Origin: Serratia rhizosphaerae
GTDB taxonomy: Bacteria; Pseudomonadota; Gammaproteobacteria; Enterobacterales; Enterobacteriaceae
Direction of reading: 5' to 3'
DNA length: 64,000 nucleotides
Assembly: GCF_009817885.1 (NCBI RefSeq)
Contig: NZ_CP041764.1
Location: 682,001 to 746,000, forward strand
Under the pieces are notes generated by a model. The model made no database searches, was not told the origin of the DNA, and was given only the letters and a program-made list of their open reading frames with translations. Both the position numbers and the translations under genes were made by a program. Shown piece after piece: positions 59,574-64,000 of this stretch. Position 1 is the stretch's first letter. The number at the start of each line of letters is the position of its first letter.

Positions 59574-60134
59574 TCAGATCCTGATAACGGTTACCGATAC
59601 GGTGATGCGGTCTCCCCCCAGTGCCGCGCCCAGCACCACGACGATTTCATCGCCGGCCGGCGCATCGGCGATGGCGAACTGATAGGTCAGGTAGTGTTCG
59701 CGGCTGCCTTCGTCATTCTTCTGCATCATCGGAATCAGGATCGGCGCGTTGGCCGGCCCGCGGGTGTTATTGAACGCCAGGTAGCTTTTAGCCTGCACAG
59801 CATGGCGATAGTGGTTGCCGAAATGCAGCGTGTGGATCAGCGCCGAGGCGTGCTCCAGCTCGCCGTCCATTCCGACCACCGCACATTTGCCGAAGGCCTC
59901 CACCCGCTCGCCGCCGCCGGCCTCTTTCACAATCAGCCCGGTCAGCAGCTCGCCGAGCACCGGCGCCAGTTCACGGATTTTCGGGCCGAGGTCTTCCACA
60001 TAGCCCTGACCGGCCCAGGGGTTCTTAATCACCGCGGCGGCGGCAATCATCACCAGGGGTTTGGCCGCCGCTTTGCCGCCGTCGATATACAGCGTTTCGG
60101 TAGACACCAGCGTTTTACGAATCATCGGATGCAT
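59574..60134 (-). CDS. AA_synth family protein (amino acid synthesis family, PF06684)
   Basis: A 186-residue protein that I recognise as PF06684 by MIRKTLVSTETLYIDGGK, VIKNPWAGQGYVEDLGPKI (core NPWAGQGYVEDL) and GKCAVVGMDGELEHASALIHTLHFG. Its biochemical role is not established despite the name. It heads the six-gene operon, so it is probably the earliest or most needed product. GAGGAA precedes the ATG at 60134. A TTGACA-N18-TATACC promoter and a GntR-type operator lie about 50-90 bases upstream. Confidence 0.8.
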   Translation of the reverse strand: MHPMIRKTLVSTETLYIDGGKAAAKPLVMIAAAAVIKNPWAGQGYVEDLGPKIRELAPVLGELLTGLIVKEAGGGERVEAFGKCAVVGMDGELEHASALIHTLHFGNHYRHAVQAKSYLAFNNTRGPANAPILIPMMQKNDEGSREHYLTYQFAIADAPAGDEIVVVLGAALGGDRITVSVTVIRI

Positions 60135-60181
60135 AGGGTTCCTCAAAAAGTAAATCAAATGTTAATGAGTGAGCGATTTGG

Positions 60182-60226
60182 GGTATAGCATCGGAAAATA
60201 CGCCATGTCAAAGTTTGGTATACCAT
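60182..60226 (-). promoter_or_regulatory. Promoter and GntR operator of the flavoenzyme operon
   Basis: On the minus strand TTGACA (60211-60206), 18 bases, TATACC (60187-60182). Directly upstream is TTTGGTATACCAT (60214-60226, plus-strand reading), centred on the palindrome TGGTATACCA, the operator form of GntR/FCD regulators such as UxuR. The rest of the 420-base gap up to the regulator shows no gene. Confidence 0.7.
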
Positions 60227-60478
60227 AATATCAACCGACAAAAATAAGCGAGGATGTGCAAAAAAACAGTGCGTATTCAACGGTATAAATCCGGAGAAAA
60301 ATGACGGCGTCTCTGCCCGGCCCGATCGGCTGCGCACCGTGAACTGCGGGCGACATGGCGGTCAAAAACCGCGCTGCGCCGCCTTTTTCGCCGGATAGGC
60401 TATAGTGGTGAGGAGATTTTTTTACCGATGTGATGAATTTGTGATCTACGCCTGATTTCCTTTTTCACCGACATGGCG

Positions 60479-60514
60479 TTTGGTATACCATCTGAACAAC
60501 ATTGCATTGTTCAG
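60479..60514 (+). promoter_or_regulatory. GntR operator plus inverted repeat before the regulator gene
   Basis: TTTGGTATACCAT (60479-60491) is identical over 13 bases to the site before the AA_synth operon. It is immediately followed by CTGAACAA-CATTGCA-TTGTTCAG (60492-60514), a perfect 8-bp inverted repeat with a 7-base loop. Autoregulation of the GntR gene is expected. Confidence 0.65.
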
Positions 60515-60554
60515 GGAAAAGGTGCTAAGAGTAATAGCCAAGGAAGTGATACCG

Positions 60555-61247
60555 ATGAGAGAGACCGACAGGATGACGCACACCCCACTGAAGATTGAAA
60601 ACGCGCCGCTGACGCTGCGTGAACTGGCGCTGAATAACGTCCGCCGCGCGATTATTTCCGGCTACTTCGCCGCCGGCGACCGGCTGGTGGAACGAACGCT
60701 CAGCGAGGAGCTGGGCGTAAGCCGCAGCGTGGTGCGCGAGGTGATCCGTTATCTGGAAGCGGAAGGACTGATTGAGATTCTGCCCAAAAAAGGGCCGATT
60801 GTGGCGATCCTCACCTGGGAGGTCGCCGAACAGATTTACAATATCCGCCTGCTGCTGGAGCAGGAAGCCGCGCACGACTGCGCGCTGCACGCCAAAAGCA
60901 AGGATAAGAAACTGCTGCACGAGAAGCTGCTGCACATCGACCGCGCCTCCCGTGAGCAGGATGACATCAGGCGCGTCGACGCCTCGCAGGAGTTTTATAA
61001 AACCATCTTCGACGTCGCCGGGCACGCCATCGCCTGGGAGATCGTGCAGCGTCTCAACAGCCGCATCAGCCGGCTGCGGGCGCTGACGCTGAAAACCCAT
61101 GAGCGGCAGGTGGCGGGTTATGAACGCATGACGCGCATCTTCAATGCGATTGAGAAAAACGACCCGGCGCAGGCGAAGCAGGAAGTGTTTGAGCACCTGA
61201 CCGAAGCCTCCGCGCTGGCCAGGCTGATACTGCAACCACAGGAGTAA
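60555..61247 (+). CDS. GntR/FCD transcriptional regulator of the flavoenzyme cluster
   Basis: A 230-residue FadR-type regulator with a winged HTH (about 20-82, VERTLSEELGVSRSVVREVIRYLEAEG) and an FCD domain (about 90-220; LLLEQEAAHDCA, EFYKTIFDVAG, HLTEASALAR). The usual metal-binding His/Asp set is incomplete by eye, so a metal-free ligand pocket is possible. AAGGAAG precedes the ATG at 60555. It is divergent from the operon, with identical operators in front of both, and its stop is 3 bases from the DUF1330 start. Confidence 0.87.
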   Translation: MRETDRMTHTPLKIENAPLTLRELALNNVRRAIISGYFAAGDRLVERTLSEELGVSRSVVREVIRYLEAEGLIEILPKKGPIVAILTWEVAEQIYNIRLLLEQEAAHDCALHAKSKDKKLLHEKLLHIDRASREQDDIRRVDASQEFYKTIFDVAGHAIAWEIVQRLNSRISRLRALTLKTHERQVAGYERMTRIFNAIEKNDPAQAKQEVFEHLTEASALARLILQPQE

Positions 61248-61250
61248 CCG

Positions 61251-61553
61251 ATGCCCGCTTACTGGATTGCCCACGTCACGGTGACAGATCCGCAACGTTA
61301 TCAGGCATATATGGCCGCCGCCCCCGAGGCGTTCCGTCAGTACAACGCACGTTTTCTGGCGCGCGGCGAACAGGCCGAATCGCTGGAGGGCGCGCCCTTT
61401 ACCAAGCACGTGCTGATTGAGTTTGACGACTACCAGAGCGCGCTGGCCTGCTACCGCTCCGAGGCCTATCAGCGGGCGAAGCAGGCGCGTACGGGCTGCG
61501 CCGAGGTGATGATTACGATTGTGGATGGGCTGAACATCACGCAGCAGGCCTAG
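61251..61553 (+). CDS. DUF1330 family protein
   Basis: A 100-residue dimeric alpha/beta-barrel (ferredoxin-like) protein recognised as DUF1330: YWIAHVTVTDPQRYQAYMA, HVLIEFDDYQSALACYRS and YQRAKQARTGCAEV. Related small proteins act as decyclases, monooxygenases or isomerases on ring-opened intermediates. It follows the GntR gene by three bases and is very likely co-transcribed, so it belongs to the same pathway. Confidence 0.83.
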   Translation: MPAYWIAHVTVTDPQRYQAYMAAAPEAFRQYNARFLARGEQAESLEGAPFTKHVLIEFDDYQSALACYRSEAYQRAKQARTGCAEVMITIVDGLNITQQA

Positions 61554-61648
61554 CGTCGCTCCACATAACCGGCGGGAGGATACGCTCCGTCCGCGACCTT
61601 CCCCGACGCGTCAAAGGTCAGTTGCCGGATCGGCCCTTGGCGCGAGCG
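61550..61648 (-). pseudogene. C-terminal gene remnant
   Basis: A 32-codon minus-strand frame ending in TAG, without a start codon, is bounded upstream by stops. It reads like a genuine protein tail (GPIRQLTFDASGKVADG). Composition drops abruptly to AT-rich just upstream. This suggests the surviving 3' end of a deleted gene. I cannot assign a family. Confidence 0.35.
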
Positions 61649-61854
61649 TTATCAATCAAGGAAATATCAATATCCAAAAATCACAAATAAGAAAATAAAT
61701 ATCGGCATTTCATCGGGTTAAATTATCCACCACGATAAACAGTGTAACCACGGCGAAGATATTTATCCGCCGCGGCGCACTGCGTAAATTGCGATCTCAG
61801 TCACTTCAAGATGCCATCACCCGTTGGCATGCACCCGCTGAGATAATCGCTACT
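61649..61854. other. AT-rich spacer before the MFS gene
   Basis: No gene is seen. The stretch (about 61650-61740) is rich in A/T tracts and could carry the promoter of the MFS gene; I cannot assign a -35/-10 pair. With the remnant it makes a 301-base gap. Confidence 0.35.
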
Positions 61855-63039
61855 ATGCTGAATAATAAAGATAAGCCTGCAAACTCGCCCTGGGCCGCCG
61901 TTTTCTCCCTGACGGTGGCCTGTTTTGTGATGGTCACCACCGAGTTTTTACCCATCGGCCTGCTGACCAATATCGCCCCGTCGCTGGACGTCAGCACCGG
62001 CACCGCCGGGCTGATGGTCACCATGCCCGGCATCGTGGCCGCCGTCGCCGCACCGCTGCTGAGTCTGGCCTCCGGACGCCTCGATCGTCGCCTGCTGATG
62101 CTCGGGCTGTCATTGTTGCTGATTGTGTCCAATCTGGTTTCCGCGCTGGCGGTCAACTTCCCGATGATGCTGCTCGGCCGGGTGCTGCTCGGCGTCTGCG
62201 TCGGCGGTTTCTGGTCGTTCGCCGCCAACTACGGCCGCCATCTGGTGCCGGAGAGCAGCCAGGGGCGCGCCACCGCGCTGATCCTCAGCGGTATTTCGGT
62301 CGGCGCGGTATGCGGCGTGCCCGCCGGCGCGCTGATCGGCGATACCTTCGGCTGGCGCAGCGCCTTCTTCGGCAGCGCGGCGCTGGCGCTGCTGGTTTTG
62401 GCGGCGCAGCTGCGTCTGCTGACCCCGGTGCCGCCGTCGCGCGCGGTCACCGTGCGCGATCTGCTGCTGCCGCTGCGCCTGCCGCTGGCGCGGATCGGGC
62501 TGCTCGCCATCGTGCTGCTGTTTATCGGCCACTTTGCCGCCTACACCTACCTGCGTCCGCTGCTGCAGCAGGTGTTTGTCCTCAGTCCGTCGGCCATTTC
62601 CCTGCAGCTGCTGGCCTACGGCGCCATCGGCCTGCTGGGCACCTTCGCCGGCGAACGCCTGGCGGAGCACAGCCTGCGCGCCACCTGTATTTTGATCGCC
62701 GTGATGCTGGCGGGGATTTTGATCGTCTCGCCGCTGTTGAGCGGCGTGGCCGGCGCCACGCTGATGGTGCTGATCTGGGGGCTGGCCTTCGGCGCCGTGC
62801 CGGTGTGCACAGCCAACTGGATGTTCGCCGCGGTGCCGCAGGCGCCGGAAGCCGGGCAGGCGCTGCTGGTGTGCGTGATCCAGATTGCGCTGGCCTCCGG
62901 CGCGCTGCTCGGCGGCGAAGTGGTGGACTGGCAAGGGGTCAGCAGCGCCATGCTGTTCGGCGGCGCATTGATCCTGTCGGCAGCGCTGGTGTTCGGTTTA
63001 TCCTTGCGTTCCGACCGGGTTGGCGCTAAACAGTGTTAA
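61855..63039 (+). CDS. MFS transporter, DHA1 efflux type
   Basis: A 394-residue MFS protein with 12 helices. Motifs of the DHA1 (AraJ/SotB/NepI-like) branch: VTTEFLPIGLLTNIAPSL in helix 1, MLLGRVLLGVCVGGFWSFAA in helix 4 and GVPAGALIGDTFGWRSAFF in helix 5. It probably exports sugars, nucleosides or drugs. The ATG at 61855 is the natural start although its ribosome binding site is weak; the frame is open to 61789. A LysR gene follows by 50 bases on the same strand. Confidence 0.83.
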   Translation: MLNNKDKPANSPWAAVFSLTVACFVMVTTEFLPIGLLTNIAPSLDVSTGTAGLMVTMPGIVAAVAAPLLSLASGRLDRRLLMLGLSLLLIVSNLVSALAVNFPMMLLGRVLLGVCVGGFWSFAANYGRHLVPESSQGRATALILSGISVGAVCGVPAGALIGDTFGWRSAFFGSAALALLVLAAQLRLLTPVPPSRAVTVRDLLLPLRLPLARIGLLAIVLLFIGHFAAYTYLRPLLQQVFVLSPSAISLQLLAYGAIGLLGTFAGERLAEHSLRATCILIAVMLAGILIVSPLLSGVAGATLMVLIWGLAFGAVPVCTANWMFAAVPQAPEAGQALLVCVIQIALASGALLGGEVVDWQGVSSAMLFGGALILSAALVFGLSLRSDRVGAKQC

Positions 63040-63089
63040 CCCGCATTACGGGCGCGCCGCGTCGCGCCCTGACATAACTCAGGAGCAGC

Positions 63090-63983
63090 ATGGATCATCA
63101 CTTACTGGCGATTCGCGTCTTTATCCGCGTCGTTGAAACCGGCGGCTTTACCCGCGCCGCCGATGCGCTGCGTATGCCGAAAGCCACCGTCAGCAAGCTG
63201 ATCCGCAACCTGGAAAATCACCTGCAGACCAAGCTGCTGCAGCGCACTACCCGCAGCGTGGCGGTCACGCCGGAAGGCGAATGCTATTACCGCCGCACGC
63301 TGAAATGGCTGGCGGAGCTGGAGCAGATGGAAGGTTGCATGACCGAATCGCAAAGCTCGCCGCAGGGGGTGCTGCGCATCGACGTCGGCGGCAGTACCGC
63401 GCGTCAGCTGCTGCTGCCGGCGCTGCCGGACTTCTTCGCCCGCTATCCGCAGATTCAGATCGACCTTGGCGTCAGCGACCGGCAAATCAGTCTGATTAAT
63501 GACAACGCCGACTGCGTGATCCGCAGCGGGCCGCTGGCGGACTCCAGTCTGATCGCCCGCCGGCTGTTCAACCTGAGCTGGGTGACCTGTGCCACGCCGG
63601 GCTATCTGGCGCGCTACGGTACGCCGCGCCATCCCGCCGAGCTGGAGCAGGGCTTTCCGCTGGCGCACTACCGGCACGCGGCAAACGATCGCATCCAGCC
63701 GCTGCGTTTTGTCGAAGAGGGCCGACAGTTTGAGATCCAGCACCGTTATCAAATCAGCGTCAACGAAGGCGGCACGCTGCTGGCCGCGGCATTGTCCGGG
63801 CTGGGCATTGTGCAGACGCTGAGCTTTATGGCGCAGCCGCATCTGGCGCGCGGCGATCTGGTCAGCATTCTCGACGACTGGCAGCCGCCGGCGGAACCCA
63901 CCTACGTGGTCTACCCGTCCAATCGTCACCTGAGCAGCAAGCTGCGGGTATTTATCGAATGGGCGATAGAACACTTTGCCTGA
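63090..63983 (+). CDS. LysR family transcriptional regulator
   Basis: A 297-residue LysR-type protein with an N-terminal winged HTH (about 1-60, FTRAADALRMPKATVSKLIRNLENHLQTKLL; core RAADALRMPKATVSKLIRN) and a C-terminal effector domain (about 88-290) of the CrgA/PecT-like class, with GVLRIDVGGSTARQLLLP and the NEGGTLLAAALSGLGI stretch. It is downstream of the MFS gene rather than divergent, so co-transcription is possible. The gene is complete, ending 17 bases before the window edge. Confidence 0.88.
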   Translation: MDHHLLAIRVFIRVVETGGFTRAADALRMPKATVSKLIRNLENHLQTKLLQRTTRSVAVTPEGECYYRRTLKWLAELEQMEGCMTESQSSPQGVLRIDVGGSTARQLLLPALPDFFARYPQIQIDLGVSDRQISLINDNADCVIRSGPLADSSLIARRLFNLSWVTCATPGYLARYGTPRHPAELEQGFPLAHYRHAANDRIQPLRFVEEGRQFEIQHRYQISVNEGGTLLAAALSGLGIVQTLSFMAQPHLARGDLVSILDDWQPPAEPTYVVYPSNRHLSSKLRVFIEWAIEHFA

Positions 63984-64000
63984 GCGGCGCCGTGCGTCCC

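Overview
The window looks like the chromosome of a GC-rich enterobacterium close to Serratia (Yersiniaceae). The grounds are enterobacterial orthologues recognisable along their whole length (dinG, sseA, osmF/yehYXW, yehS, lgoDRT, a yjaB-like acetyltransferase, a bhsA-like DUF1471 gene, an OmpC-type porin) and a palindromic intergenic repeat of the kind I associate with Serratia and Yersinia. No rRNA, tRNA, CRISPR array, insertion sequence, integrase or prophage gene was seen. The first ~1.8 kb (WYL regulator and short-chain dehydrogenase) is visibly AT-rich compared with the rest and is probably acquired DNA.

Layout. 0-12 kb: AT-rich regulator/SDR pair, DUF1493 protein, LysE and EamA exporters with an Lrp-type regulator, the DinG helicase, a GST-like protein, a porin, an MFS pump divergent from a cysteine-rich HTH regulator, and a DUF2878 membrane protein behind two tiny coupled reading frames. 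12-17 kb: the osmF-yehYXW betaine-type ABC importer with a PhnD-like protein lacking a signal peptide. 17-25 kb: fatty acid desaturase, zinc alcohol dehydrogenase, aromatic-acid-type MFS carrier, Gfo/Idh/MocA dehydrogenase with a GGAA-N6-TTCC palindrome, DUF523 and Nudix proteins, and sseA.

25-37 kb is a nearly uninterrupted minus-strand unit: allophanate hydrolase, urea carboxylase, a GntR regulator, then the urea importer urtABCDE. It starts at a near-perfect sigma-54 promoter (36857-36872) and ends at a hairpin shared with sseA. It should import urea and degrade it by the ATP- and biotin-dependent, nickel-free route under nitrogen control. 37-46 kb: a periplasmic protein, yehS, a phnCDEE importer behind a Pho-box-like sequence, and the L-galactonate genes lgoD/lgoR/lgoT. 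46-54 kb: a hydroxyisobutyrate-dehydrogenase-type enzyme, an isochorismatase-fold hydrolase, a SUFU-domain protein, a TetR/DUF1471 pair with a duplicated operator-promoter module, a MarR-GNAT fusion, and a three-lipoprotein operon (CsgG-like, DUF4810, DUF799).

53.8-61.6 kb is the best candidate for an undescribed system. A six-gene minus-strand operon encodes an AA_synth-family protein, an alpha/beta hydrolase, a flavin reductase fused to a Nudix-like domain, a luciferase-like flavin monooxygenase, an aldehyde dehydrogenase and an NCS1 permease. It is divergent from a GntR regulator plus a DUF1330 protein, and two identical 13-bp TTTGGTATACCAT sites lie between them. By analogy with the Rut pyrimidine pathway I infer uptake and oxidative opening of an N-heterocycle of unknown identity. 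The window closes with a drug-efflux-type MFS carrier and a LysR regulator.
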